A DNA stretch of 64,000 nt, taken from assembly GCA_963575745.1 (NCBI GenBank), contig CAUYUJ010017790.1:25001-89000 (forward strand), given 5' to 3'. The first letter of the stretch is position 1, and each line of letters opens with the position of its first letter. Under the pieces are notes generated by a model that was given only the letters and a program-made list of their open reading frames with translations, was not told where the DNA came from and searched no databases. Made by a program: the position numbers and the translations under genes. Of the stretch, positions 24,086 through 33,858 are shown piece by piece. This stretch comes from Prorocentrum cordatum (lineage: Eukaryota; Sar; Dinophyceae; Prorocentrales; Prorocentraceae).

Positions 24086-24905
24086 GTATCATCATCACCA
24101 TCATCATCATCAGCATCATTAGCATCATCATCATAATCACCAGCATCATCATGATCAGAATCCTCAGAATAATCATCATCATCAGCAGAAGCAGCAGCAA
24201 TGTAATCATCGTCATCGTCACCGTCATCGTCATCATCGTCATCGCCGCTACCACCACCATCGCCGTATTCATCAGTGTCATATTATCCGCATCCTCCTCC
24301 TTCTACTTATCATCCCCGACCTCCTCCGCATCATCATCATCAGCATCATCATCCTCAGCATCATTAGCATCACCACCACCACTACCATCGTCATCGTCGT
24401 CGCCGTTGTTGACATCATCATCACCATCATCATTATCATCATCATCATCGTCATCATCATCATCATCATCATCATCACCATCATCGTCATCATAGTCATA
24501 AGCATAATCATGATATGATTCATCATTCTCATCGTCGTCGCCATCCTCGTCGTCGTCATCATCAGCAGCAACAGCATCATCGTCGTCGTAGTCGTTGTCG
24601 TCCTCCTCCTCGTCGTTGTCGTCGTCGTCGTCGACGTCTTCGTCAGCATCCTCACCATCATCATCAGCAGCATCGTTAAGCTCCTCCTCCTCCTCCTCCT
24701 TATCCTCGTCCACACCATCACCTGCATCAGAAGCATAAAACACTATCGCAATCGACATCACAATAACTGTCACCACCACCACCACCACCACCACCACCAC
24801 CATCGCCGCCGCCGTCCTCGTCGTCGTCGTTTTCGCTGTCGTCGTCGTCGTCGTCGTTTTCTCTGTCGTTGTCGTTGTCGTTGTCGTTCGTCGTCGCCCG
24901 CGCTG
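24086..24905 (+). repeat. CAT, CGT and CAC triplet arrays
   Basis: (ATC)n at 24090-24510, CGT/CTC-rich at 24525-24715, CAC run at 24768-24800, then GTC runs to about 24895. Open frames on both strands are artefactual. Confidence 0.95.
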
Positions 24906-25230
24906 TCGCCAGCGGCGCCTCTGCCCAAGACTGGAAGCCCTCCTCTCCCCTCCCCCTTCTCTGTCGACCCGTCTCCCTCCATCTCTCCCTCCCTCCCCGT
25001 TTCTGCCGAGATGGGCTAGCGGGTGCTGGGCTTGGCTGGGCTGTGCTGGAGGCGGGAACCTTCGCCCCCTCTGGGTCTCTGCATCGCCGTCCTCGTGTTC
25101 TCGGAGGCCCCCGGGGCCCAACTCTTCCACAGCGTGCTCCCGATAGCTTTTCGTGGGCGGTTGCGGGCTGGTCCTGGGGGGGCCGCTTGAGGAGCTTGCG
25201 GTGTCCGATGTCCCTTGCTGAGAGGGAGAA
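24906..25230. other. no gene supported
   Basis: GC-rich spacer with pyrimidine patches and frames dominated by flanking triplets. Confidence 0.4.
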
Positions 25231-25389
25231 AGAGGAGGAGGAGGAGGAGGAGGAGGGGGAGGAGGAGGAGGAGGAGGAGGAGGAGGAGGAGGAGGAGGAG
25301 GAGGAGCGGGAGGAAGAGGAGGGGGAGGAGGAGGGGGAGGGGGAGGGGAGGGGTAGAGGGGGAGGAGGAGGAGGAGGAGGAGGAGGAGT
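25231..25389 (+). repeat. GGA microsatellite
   Basis: (GGA)n with GGGGAG variants. It lies about 35 bp beyond the stop codon of the non-LTR fragment at 25425-26446, so it flanks that fragment's 3' end. Confidence 0.97.
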
Positions 25390-25424
25390 GGACGTACCCT
25401 GAGGGCGGGCCCCCGATGACCGCA

Positions 25425-26446
25425 CTAGACGCGAAGCGCCAAACGCGCAGCACCAGCCATCCGCTCGGCTTCTGTATACGTTAAGTGTGCCCCTGGAGGC
25501 ACGGTGTCTTTGGCTTTGTGGTAGATATGAAACGCTAAGGCCGTTGCCTCAAGCGTCTGGGCTCGAGTCAGCTCACAATCTTCCGTGCCATACTCCGAAG
25601 GGCTCCCGAGGCCGAGCCAAAGCACGGGCTCCACAGGAAAGACGAGCCGCACCCAACTCATGGCGACGTTGTGCCTCATTCGAGGGCAACGGAAGTAGTG
25701 GCTGATACTGTCGGAGCCTCCGCAACCAAAAATGCAATCCCGTGAATGCCGTGAGACATGCATCCGACACGATGTGGTCCACCCTCCCGCCAGGGACTTC
25801 CACACAGCCCATCTCCATGAGGGACGGACTGAGGTGAGCTCTGAGCGCAGCAGTGACCAACGAGCGCTGAGATCGGGCGGGGGTGGGATTTCCCAGGCTC
25901 TCAGACGGCGGCTGAGGGTCAGATGGAAGCGTTCAGGGTACAGGGCACGCGACACAACCGAACCGACAACACGTTGGATCTTCGGTTTGCGACGATTAAC
26001 CTCAGCCGCTCTCGCCTCAGCTCTACCCTCCGCTTTAGCCGTCTCCCAGGCTCTAAGAGAAAGGGGGTGAGTGGAGCGAAGCGAGGAGTCACGACGCCTG
26101 ACGACGACAGACGGGGAAGAGGAGAGGAGGGAGTGGAAGAACTGGACGATGGATTCCGCCCGTCTCCAGCACGGGGCGCACCATTCTCCAGCTGCCCACC
26201 GCGGGGCAGAGAGGGCAGGGGAGCCGCAGGCGGCGTCGGCGGCCTGCTGGAGCGCATCGTAGGCGTCCCTCCAGTCTGGGACCGTGTGCGAGGCCATTCT
26301 CCAAGCGGATGCGATGCCCAGAGCTACGAGCGAACGGGGAGACGACCCAATCCATGAGGCAGACAACAAATCGGCGAGGGAGAAAGTGTTAGGAGGGAGA
26401 CGGAGCAACTTATGCAGAGCGAGACCTTCGCGGGCGATGGCACTGG
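25425..26446 (-). mobile_element. 5'-truncated non-LTR retrotransposon, ORF2 C-terminal third
   Basis: A continuous minus frame of about 340 codons ends at a TAG (25427-25425). It begins inside a GGA tract (TCC on the coding strand), where the first element-like residues are AIAREGLALHKLLRLPP. Near the C-terminus a zinc-knuckle-like CIFGCGG-x7-H-x3-C block follows a GGWTTSCRMH segment, then an ARLALRV end. This matches what I know of the region after the reverse transcriptase in dinoflagellate non-LTR elements. Endonuclease and polymerase are missing, as expected from incomplete target-primed reverse transcription. The 3' untranslated part is only about 36 nt before the next GGA tract. The frame is uninterrupted, so the insertion may be fairly young. 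Confidence 0.75.
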
Positions 26447-26500
26447 AGGAGGAGGAGGAGGAGGAGGAGGAGAAGGAGGAGGAGGAGGAGGAGGAGTAGG
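26446..26500 (+). repeat. GGA microsatellite
   Basis: (GGA)n with one GAA; it marks the 5' junction of the truncated element. The same-polarity tract at 25231-25389 marks the other side. Confidence 0.95.
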
Positions 26501-27050
26501 AGGAGGCCCTCCGAGATACCCGGAGGTCCTCCGGGGCCCTCCGAGGGAGGCGCGTGGCCGCCCTCCGTGGTCAGCGGCGCTGCTCGGGGCTGCCGGGCGG
26601 CTCGTCGGCCTCCCCCGTGGGTCTTCGGGTGGTCTTCCGGGACAGCGGGAGGCGGCGCGTGGCCACCCGCCAGGTTCGCTGGCGGGCCTCGAGGTCCTCG
26701 GCGCTGGCGCTTCCTGGTCCCTTCGCGGTCCCTGTGGATCTCGGAGGGCTCCCCGTGGGCCTCGCTGTGGGCCTCGGGCGGTTCTGTCGTTCTCCGTGGA
26801 TCGTCGACGGTCCTCCAGAGTTCTCTTAGGGCGGCGAGTGACTGCCCTCCGAGGTCGCTGGTGGTCTGCGGAGGTCCTCGGAGGTCCTCGGGTGTCCTCC
26901 GCCTCGCCCCTTGCCTGGTGGCCTTCGGTAATTCTCGGGGGCCCTCTCGGAAGGCGGCGTGTGACCGACCTCCGAGGATGCCGGAGATCTCGGAGGCCTC
27001 CCGGGGCGCTCGAGGACGCCTCTGGGGGTCGTCGTCGACGTGGGGGGTAG
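26501..27050. repeat. diverged GC-rich repeat with GAGGTCCTCGG words
   Basis: GGAGGTCCTCGG, GGCGCGTGGCCNCCCTCCG and GGCGGTTC-like words recur at irregular 100-180-bp spacing (near 26546, 26650, 26828 and 26948). A 395-codon minus frame crosses it but is Arg/Pro/Gly rich and repeat-driven. Confidence 0.5.
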
Positions 27051-27829
27051 GGGGCTGGTGGCCCGCGCTGTTCCGCGGTGTCTGCTGGGTGCTCGTGCCG
27101 ACTCGTCGCCGATGAGAGTGGAGTGCGCCGCCTTTCTTCCCCCTTCCCCTCCCTCTCTTGTGCCTCGTCGCTGTCGTCCTCCTCGTCGGGCTGTTCGTCC
27201 CCATCATAGGAGGGTCATGACACTGGTTCTGGTTCCTCGCACGGGTCGGCACCTGCGTCGAGCTTCGCCACGCGGAGAGGTAGGTCTGGGCAGGGCCCCC
27301 AGGCGTCGATCCCTGCGGGCTCCTGCTTGGACAATCCCGCCCCTCGCACCCCCGGGTGCGGTCGCATACACGTGCCCAGGGAGACTGTAGGTACGACCCT
27401 GGCGCCCCTCCGAAGACGTGTCTTGCTTGAGCTCCTCGCGGGTCCACGGGGTGCCTCTGTGAAGAGGGTCGTGGTGATGGCCCGTTGCCAGCTTGGGTCC
27501 ACAACCCCACCGGGCGCCCTCCGAGTCGGGGCCCCTCGAAGCGTCCTCGAGGAGCCGGCCAGGGCAAGCGTTGTCGACAGCCGTCACGAGGGTCCATACT
27601 GGGGCGATCACTCTGGGGTCGCTGCGTGGCTGACCGTAGTGGAGGCCCTCGAGAGCCCTTCCTCCCGCCCTCGAGAGCCCTTCTTCCTCTCTAGCATTCA
27701 GGCCAGGGTTGGCGCTGGGCCAGACTAGAGCACCTCTGGGTTGCCCACCGCCTGGCAGCCATGCGAAAGAGGCCGTGCCCGCGGATTCACAATACGTAGA
27801 TCCGAAAGGGTCCACCCAACCAGCCAACC
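27051..27829. other. no gene seen
   Basis: GC-rich, non-repetitive, several overlapping frames, none recognised. Confidence 0.4.
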
Positions 27830-28109
27830 TGTCCTCCTCCTCCTCCTGCTCCCCCTTCTCCTCCTCCAGCTCCTCCTCCTCCGCCTCCTCCTCCTCCGCC
27901 TCCTCCTCCTCCTCTTCCTCCTCCTCCTCCTCCTCCTCTCCCCCTCCTCCCCTCCTCCTCTCCTCCTCCTCCTCCTCCGCTCCTCCCTCCTCCCGCGCTC
28001 CTCCTCTCTCTCCTCCGCCTCCTCCTCCTGCTGCTCCTCCGGCTCCTGCTCCTCCTCCTCCCCTCCTCCTCCTCTCCTCCCTCCTCCTCCTCCTCCTCCT
28101 CCTCCTCCT
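27830..28109 (+). repeat. CCT microsatellite at LINE 3' end
   Basis: About 280 bp of CCT with GCC, TTC and single-base phase changes. On the coding strand of the neighbouring LINE it reads as an (AGG)n tail starting about 55 nt after the ORF2 stop. A tract of the same polarity abuts the LINE's 5' end. Confidence 0.98.
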
Positions 28110-28165
28110 AGACTCGACATTGCGGGCAGGTTCGATCCTACCCACCGACGGAAAAACCGAGCGAG

Positions 28166-31100
28166 TTACGCTCCCTCGCCCTCCTCCAGCCGCTCCTCAG
28201 CGGTGGCGGCGGCGGCAGCAGCAGCACGGGCGGTGGCGGCGAGGGCGACACCGAGCCGCTGCCGCCGCGGGCCCGCAGCAGCGCCCGCAACCTGAGGCGC
28301 TGGTGAGCCTGCGGGCACGGACGGGCCTGCGGGCGCAGGCGCGACAGGGCCAGCTCCGCCGGCCCTGACGAGACGACCTGTCTCCCAGGCCTGGCGCAAA
28401 GGGTGCCAGGCCTTGTTGATCTGATACCTCCCCGCCGCCAGCCCCCTCAAAACCCCCCCGCCCCACGAGGAAGGGAGAGGAGGCCCAGGGCAGGGGCGCG
28501 AAAGGGCCAGCACCGTGCCTGGCCCACTCGCTCCACACACAGCACAAGCGACGCACCACTGGCGTGTGTCTGCGAGCTGGAACGGATGAACGATGTGCTG
28601 CCTGCCACCTCCGAGCGCAACTCTGGCATGTCCAAGATCGGCAGAGAGCAAGCAAGGAGGCGTGACGAGGGGGGGAGGCGGCAGGACGGCCAGCGGCGGG
28701 GCACGGGGTTTCGCCTCGCGCCGCTGGGAGACATGGATGGAGTCGATCGCCACCATGCTGGGCCCAACTTTGGCCACCCAGGTGGCGAGCTCTGACAGAA
28801 CCTGCGCACGAGCCTCCAGGGGTGCCCGAACCGAGCTGGGAAGGCGCGAGAACTCGGAGGCCTGCTTAGCATACTCATCAGCGAGATCATTCCCCGCCTT
28901 GAGAAAGGCCGAAACTCGGCGGCTCTCGACGGCAGCACGTGTGGCATGTCCCTTGACCTTGACCAGGTCGAAGCCCCCCACTCCTCCCCAGTCCGCAATC
29001 TTTTGCCACACCATGCGCCAAAGCTCAGCCCAGGCACTTTTTGCGCAGCAAGTTTTATCTGGGCCACGCTCGAGCACACCGTCCACTACGAAGCCAGAAT
29101 CGCTGTAGAAAGTGGTGCCTGGCAGCGAGAAACGCAGGCCCTGCAAGAACGCCCAAAGCTCAAGGGCATCAATATCAGCAGCGGGATGCTGAAAAGAGCC
29201 TGCGAAGATGGCCTCGGCACGAAACGTGTCCTGGGAAACTTGAACGCAGGACCAGCCGAGGCCCTGCTGGGCCAGCGACAAAAACCCGTCGCGCAAACTG
29301 CCGCCCAGGAAAACATGGCCCTGCAGAAAACCACCCCCGAGAAGCCAGAGCCCTGGAGGCCGAGGTGCGGGGCCCAGGACGGGCAACGGCACTAGGAGCC
29401 GCTCGGCTAGCAGTCGAGGCAGCTCGTCCACGCATGCTTGCGCAAGACGGCCAGCGAAGGAAGGTGGCGAGGCTCCGCGCGCCTCCTCCTGATACTGACA
29501 TGACAGGTGACGGTGCGAAAGCGTGCCAGGAGCCTCACGACACGCCAGGCAGAAAGACTGTTGCGAAAGATTGGCGTCATGCTGGCGCTGCTGTGGCCAC
29601 TGACCGCCTGAAACAACACTGCGAAGATATGCTGCTCCCTGAGGGCTGACCTTTTTGCTGCGGGCAGCCTTCAGAACTGGATACAAAAGGGCCCCTTGGG
29701 CAAACTCAGGACACTCCAAGTGGTCAGCCACCCTTTTCCAAATCCACTCCCCCACCAACCGATCGAAGATCAGCCCCAGAGTGCGAGGGGAGAGGTCGAG
29801 AGGAGAGAAGTCCCCTATCGATGGGTGGTGCCACTGGAGGCCCTGCATGCTGATACCAAGCCTCAACGCTGAGGCTACACACGCGCTGAAGGGGCCTCGG
29901 ATGCTCTGCCATGGGGAGGTGTGTTGCGAAAGCCTCCCCCAGGCTTCCTTGACCCCGCTGCGAAGGATGGGGAGAGGCATCCAGGAGTCCCAAACGGCGG
30001 AGGCAAGGGCCATCAAGGGACCCTTGCACAGCTTGTAGGCAGGGTCGACCTTGTCAACATCCGATAGAAGCAGCATGAGAGAGATGGAGCGCCCGTCGAC
30101 ACGGGCAGACTCTACCTGCGCCTGCTGATGACGAGCCTCTCGCAGCTCTGTGTTATTGGTGCCTAGGACCTGATGCCCGTACGACACGGAGGACAGAATA
30201 GCAGACTGGACCATGTGGTGCAGTTGCTTACGCTTCAACAGACGGCCGAACGTGAGCAGCTTACCGTGCCGAGCGCGTGCAGGGGGCATCCTTTCGTGCC
30301 TGACTTGGCGTGCAGCTACTCTACCACCAGAGAAATCGATGCCTAGATTGCGCTCGGTGGCGGCTCCCTGTATCGTAAGGCGCTTTAGCCGCGCCTGGAG
30401 CTTGATACGTAGATCCGCCGACGAGGCCACGAACTTACTCTTGGATCGCTTGATGCACAGGTCGACCTTAGCTAACTCGGCATGCACGAGTTCGGCGGCG
30501 CCCGACAGATTTTTAATTACGTGCTCCTCCCGACCACAGAGATGCAGCCCAAAGTCGCCCACCACCACACCCTTTTCGACGGTCGGGAAGGCACGACTGA
30601 CTACATCTAAAGGCTGTAGCAGAACCAGCTGCAGCATGAGCGTGGCAAAGTGGCACCCTGGGATGACGGCCTGCAGCGTGTGTATGAACTCCGACGCTCT
30701 GCCATCTAGATCGAGAAAGCGGGGAGCACGATAGAGCTGAATTAGCAGTTTCAGCTGACGCAACGGGAAATTGGTGGCGATCGCTGCCGCCAGTAGTCTG
30801 GCATGCGAGACCTGCTCGAAGGCTTTCTCCAAATCAAGGAGAATTAAACCACTGGCGAAGCCACGGCCCTGGGCCCACTCAGTCTTCGCAGACTGGATCC
30901 AAACCAGTTTGTCTGAGCCTCGTCCAGCCGTGGCCCACCAGAAATCACGGAAGTTATCAGTCTGCCAAGCGCGCACGAGAGGCCTGCGGAGACGGCCCTG
31001 GACGCGCGCGATGCAGTGCAGAAGGCCGATTGGCCTGAGGCCCCCTGTGCGCTTGAGGAGGAAAACAATCTTACTGCACATATCTGGCCACTCGCAACGG

Positions 31101-32752
31101 TCCTCGATGGCCAGCACGAGCTGGATCAAAACCTGAATGGCCTCGTCAGGGAGATGATCGAACTGCCGAGGCGAAACACCGTCGAAACCGCAACCCGAGC
31201 GAGCAGGAAACGAGCGAAGCACCTTTCTCATATCCCTGACGGAGGGCTCGGTGAAAAGAGGCCCTAAATCCGCTGGCCACACAAGTGGCTCGTGGGGCTG
31301 ATCCACCTTCCACCAGCGGCACCATTCAGCAGCGAGCGCCTCCATCTCCTGCTGAGGAGATGCGGGAACAGGGAGCAGAGCCCCATCCTCGTTGAAACGC
31401 TCCGTCGAGTGCCACGGGGTCCGAGAACGGGCGACGGCGAAGAGAGCCGCGGCTCCGTCGACCGAATTGTCCCGCACCCACTGGCGCCAGCCAGCGCTCT
31501 TGGCATTAGCCGCAATTTTGTGCTCTCGAGCCGCTCTGGCGCGAGCCCCAGTTTCAAAAACACGTGCCAGCTCATACGATAAATCTCTGGCCGAGCCCAG
31601 AGCGCACAGCCACGGACGCGCATCGCACAATGCGGATGTGAAGCGCACCTCTGCCTCATGCAAGAGCCTGTTACACGTGTTGAGCGCGCGCTGGCGCATC
31701 TGAGGCGAGTGCCAGAAGCTCAAGCAGTGAAAAGAGTACGCTACGCGCCCCCACCAGACGGCGAGGGCACTCAGTCGAGGAAAAGGTAGCCGATGGGGAG
31801 CACGGGACCGAACTTGATCGAGCTTCAGAGCCACACCACGCCCGGAGTGCGCATCTGCCTGCCGAGGGTCGATTTGGTAGATGTCGAGAAACTGCTGCTC
31901 GACCAGGCCGATGAAAGACGCCCACATGCCATGCACTGGTACGTCAGTGCGCGGTGCTGCCTCCTGAAACTGCTGCCAGCGCTGCTGCCAATCTTGCCTT
32001 TCACATCCGAGCGGCCGATCCTGTGGGAAGCGACGTGGTGCCAGGACGCGATACACCATGGCCTCGCCACGTGAGGCTTTGAGCTGCAAAAGGACTGGCT
32101 TGTGCGGCTCCGTGGCAACAGAGGGCAAGATACATATTTCATGGCCGTGTTGAAGCGAGTGATGAACCACAAAGTAGTCAAGACACTTACCTCCTCCAGC
32201 GTTCGAACAAGTGGGAAGCGACGGGGCCAGGATCACCGCGTCCAAGCTGTCAACCCACTTAGAGCCTCTCAAAATCTCTGGAACGATATTCCAATCACCT
32301 TGAATGACGAAGGGCATGTTGAACTCCTTTACCACGTTGCGTATATTGCATAGTATGGACCAGTTCGCCGCTGCCAGTCCAATACTGTGATGCAGATACA
32401 CGCCAATCCATAGGAAGCCGCCTGCACACAAGCCGCCGCAGTGAAGCACCACAACCCGACCTGGCGCAAAATCTGCTGGAGTGACCTCCAGCTCGCTGAG
32501 ACCAACGGCAGCCGTCATCATGGCCACCCCGCCTGAAGTGCCCTTGTCAGACTTTCGCACCGCTGAGCCGACACGCGCATGCCAACCTGCGCGCCGAAGA
32601 CGATGCTCAAGTGCTGTACCGTCAAGCTGATGATGTTCCTGAACGCATACTGCACTGGCCTGACGAACCTCGGAATCAGCTAAGAGCTCATCCAAGCCCG
32701 CCAGCCCCGTAACGTTGGCCGTGACGATGGTGAAGCTAAAGACTGGACTCAT
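28166..32752 (-). CDS. LINE ORF2: endonuclease, reverse transcriptase, RNase H
   Basis: A 1528-residue polyprotein for target-primed reverse transcription. Residues 8-220 are an APE-type endonuclease: N13, E39 (VQEHH), D153/N155 (QGDWN), D192 and H217 are visible. Residues about 505-790 are the reverse transcriptase: GCGFDGVSP, LRPIGLL, motif A LILLDLEKAFEQV (D640), motif B region AVIPGCHFA and motif C VVVGDFGLHLCG. The usual motif C Asp pair is Gly732-Asp733. A zinc knuckle lies at C1068, C1071, H1080 and C1085. RNase H spans about 1145-1300, with E1198, D1218 (YSDSG) and D1292 (GNDLADEYAK), but the first Asp appears as Gly1150 (FLGGS). A second C-x2-C-x2-C motif lies at 1400-1407. The start is ATG 32752-32750, overlapping ORF1 by 17 nt; the frame is open farther upstream only as an ORF1 shadow. 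The stop is TAA at 28168-28166. Confidence 0.93.
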   Translation of the reverse strand: MSPVFSFTIVTANVTGLAGLDELLADSEVRQASAVCVQEHHQLDGTALEHRLRRAGWHARVGSAVRKSDKGTSGGVAMMTAAVGLSELEVTPADFAPGRVVVLHCGGLCAGGFLWIGVYLHHSIGLAAANWSILCNIRNVVKEFNMPFVIQGDWNIVPEILRGSKWVDSLDAVILAPSLPTCSNAGGGKCLDYFVVHHSLQHGHEICILPSVATEPHKPVLLQLKASRGEAMVYRVLAPRRFPQDRPLGCERQDWQQRWQQFQEAAPRTDVPVHGMWASFIGLVEQQFLDIYQIDPRQADAHSGRGVALKLDQVRSRAPHRLPFPRLSALAVWWGRVAYSFHCLSFWHSPQMRQRALNTCNRLLHEAEVRFTSALCDARPWLCALGSARDLSYELARVFETGARARAAREHKIAANAKSAGWRQWVRDNSVDGAAALFAVARSRTPWHSTERFNEDGALLPVPASPQQEMEALAAEWCRWWKVDQPHEPLVWPADLGPLFTEPSVRDMRKVLRSFPARSGCGFDGVSPRQFDHLPDEAIQVLIQLVLAIEDRCEWPDMCSKIVFLLKRTGGLRPIGLLHCIARVQGRLRRPLVRAWQTDNFRDFWWATAGRGSDKLVWIQSAKTEWAQGRGFASGLILLDLEKAFEQVSHARLLAAAIATNFPLRQLKLLIQLYRAPRFLDLDGRASEFIHTLQAVIPGCHFATLMLQLVLLQPLDVVSRAFPTVEKGVVVGDFGLHLCGREEHVIKNLSGAAELVHAELAKVDLCIKRSKSKFVASSADLRIKLQARLKRLTIQGAATERNLGIDFSGGRVAARQVRHERMPPARARHGKLLTFGRLLKRKQLHHMVQSAILSSVSYGHQVLGTNNTELREARHQQAQVESARVDGRSISLMLLLSDVDKVDPAYKLCKGPLMALASAVWDSWMPLPILRSGVKEAWGRLSQHTSPWQSIRGPFSACVASALRLGISMQGLQWHHPSIGDFSPLDLSPRTLGLIFDRLVGEWIWKRVADHLECPEFAQGALLYPVLKAARSKKVSPQGAAYLRSVVSGGQWPQQRQHDANLSQQSFCLACREAPGTLSHRHLSCQYQEEARGASPPSFAGRLAQACVDELPRLLAERLLVPLPVLGPAPRPPGLWLLGGGFLQGHVFLGGSLRDGFLSLAQQGLGWSCVQVSQDTFRAEAIFAGSFQHPAADIDALELWAFLQGLRFSLPGTTFYSDSGFVVDGVLERGPDKTCCAKSAWAELWRMVWQKIADWGGVGGFDLVKVKGHATRAAVESRRVSAFLKAGNDLADEYAKQASEFSRLPSSVRAPLEARAQVLSELATWVAKVGPSMVAIDSIHVSQRREAKPRAPPLAVLPPPPLVTPPCLLSADLGHARVALGGGRQHIVHPFQLADTRQWCVACAVCGASGPGTVLALSRPCPGPPLPSSWGGGVLRGLAAGRYQINKAWHPLRQAWETGRLVRAGGAGPVAPAPAGPSVPAGSPAPQVAGAAAGPRRQRLGVALAATARAAAAAAATAEERLEEGEGA

Positions 32753-33713
32753 CAGGGGAAGCTGAGCGAGCCTTCTTCGCGAGCCGCTCCTTAGCCTCAT
32801 TGAAGATGCTGGTGGCCAGCTCATGCTTGATGCCGTGCTTGCTCTCCAGCTCAGTGATGAAGGAGTTGTCGCCGAGCGGACTGTCGAGCTCCATGTCGAG
32901 CGGCACGGCGCGGTCGAGCCCGCCAGCAGTAGCTGCACCCCCGCCTGCGGTGCCTCCGCCATCGGCGCCAGCGGCAGCGGCGGCACGCTCAGCAGGAGGC
33001 TGAGCGGGCTCAGCAGCGGGTGCAGCAGCAGGAGGAGCGCCATAGCCGAGGTCATTAGCCATGTCCTCCAGCTGCTTGATGAGATTGTCGTACTTCTCCT
33101 TGTCTGGGCCGTCCTCGGCTGGTGGGCCGGAGCCGCGGATGCCCTGCGCCCAGGCGTGGAAAGCGGCCTCGCCCTCGGACGGCTGGGCGGGCGCGAGACT
33201 GCTGAAGGCCTTGGCGGCTTTGGCGGCCGCCTCGTCGGCGGCAGCCTGAGCAGACTCCATCTCCACCTTGGCCAGGGCAGTGGCCTGCATGGCCTGGGCG
33301 AGTGAGTTCTGCGCCCGCTCGTACTTGGACTTGGCCTTCTCGAGCTTCTGCTGGAGGACGTCCTGCTGGATGCGCGCCTGCTTGGCGCACTCCCTCGGCT
33401 CGCCCTGCAGCATGGCGCGCGCCGCGCGCACACGCCCCACCACGCGCGGATGCCAGCCGTCGGAGATGGCATCGAAGTCACGCGGCGCCATCCCAGCGAA
33501 AACCTCGATCTGGTCATCACTGGGGTGGATGGGTCCATGGTACCGCGGCACGTTGTTGATCGGGAGCGGCCGCTGCCATGAGCCTCGCGGCGGTGGAGGG
33601 TCGGCAACGACTGGCTTCTTCGGTGCCTGGCCGCACATGCGACACGACGTGCGCCACGCATAGTTGAACTGATAGCCACACTGCTTGGAGCGAGGACAAG
33701 ACCAAAGATTCAT
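32736..33713 (-). CDS. LINE ORF1, zinc-finger and coiled-coil protein
   Basis: ORF1 proteins of LINEs bind element RNA and chaperone it during retrotransposition. This frame gives 325 residues from the first ATG after the leader (33713-33711); no earlier ATG exists in any frame between the leader and this point. Residues 4-28 form a RanBP2-like zinc finger with W4, C6, C12, C24 and C27 (WSCPRSKQCG...SCRMCG), which could bind RNA or protein. Residues about 110-170 form a charged, Ala/Lys/Glu/Gln-rich coiled coil suited to oligomerisation. An Ala/Pro/Gly-rich linker (about 220-260) leads to an acidic-basic C-terminal helix. It ends with TAG at 32738-32736, 17 nt inside ORF2. The frame is open farther upstream (to 33827) but without ATG. 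No family name is assigned beyond LINE ORF1. Confidence 0.85.
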   Translation of the reverse strand: MNLWSCPRSKQCGYQFNYAWRTSCRMCGQAPKKPVVADPPPPRGSWQRPLPINNVPRYHGPIHPSDDQIEVFAGMAPRDFDAISDGWHPRVVGRVRAARAMLQGEPRECAKQARIQQDVLQQKLEKAKSKYERAQNSLAQAMQATALAKVEMESAQAAADEAAAKAAKAFSSLAPAQPSEGEAAFHAWAQGIRGSGPPAEDGPDKEKYDNLIKQLEDMANDLGYGAPPAAAPAAEPAQPPAERAAAAAGADGGGTAGGGAATAGGLDRAVPLDMELDSPLGDNSFITELESKHGIKHELATSIFNEAKERLAKKARSASPDESSL

Positions 33714-33839
33714 CTGGCCCACTGGCCCAGTAAGAGGTAAGTGAAGGCGAGGTAGTGCAGGCGAAAAACGCGGTGCAGTACCAGACTCTGGTGCGCGAGC
33801 GGGGGCCGCAACAATCCCCCACGCCAAAAGCCAAGATCA

Positions 33840-33857
33840 CTGAGCCACAGCTACGGA
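33840..33857 (-). other. relict second spliced leader
   Basis: One base after the complete leader comes TCCGTAGCTGTGGCTCAG on the minus strand. It matches the leader except for loss of about three bases in the CATTTT segment, one substitution and one A missing near the end. Tandem leader relicts are known in dinoflagellate genes that have gone through repeated rounds of trans-splicing and retro-insertion. Confidence 0.88.
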
Positions 33858-33858
33858 C

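Noticed and set aside
26410-27597. 395-codon minus frame
   Set aside because: Follows GC-rich diverged repeats and ends in a poly-Leu run from the microsatellite.
28115-28145. tRNA-like T-arm (GGTTCGATCC) in the LINE 3' region
   Set aside because: No D-arm, anticodon arm or acceptor stem could be placed around it.
32753-33679. ORF2 frame open 309 codons upstream of the chosen ATG
   Set aside because: This stretch is the out-of-frame shadow of ORF1 (Arg/Ser/Pro rich). The endonuclease homology begins right after the ATG at 32752.
33714-33827. Longer ORF1 start at 33827
   Set aside because: The codon there is TTG; the first ATG after the spliced leader is at 33713, directly before the zinc finger.
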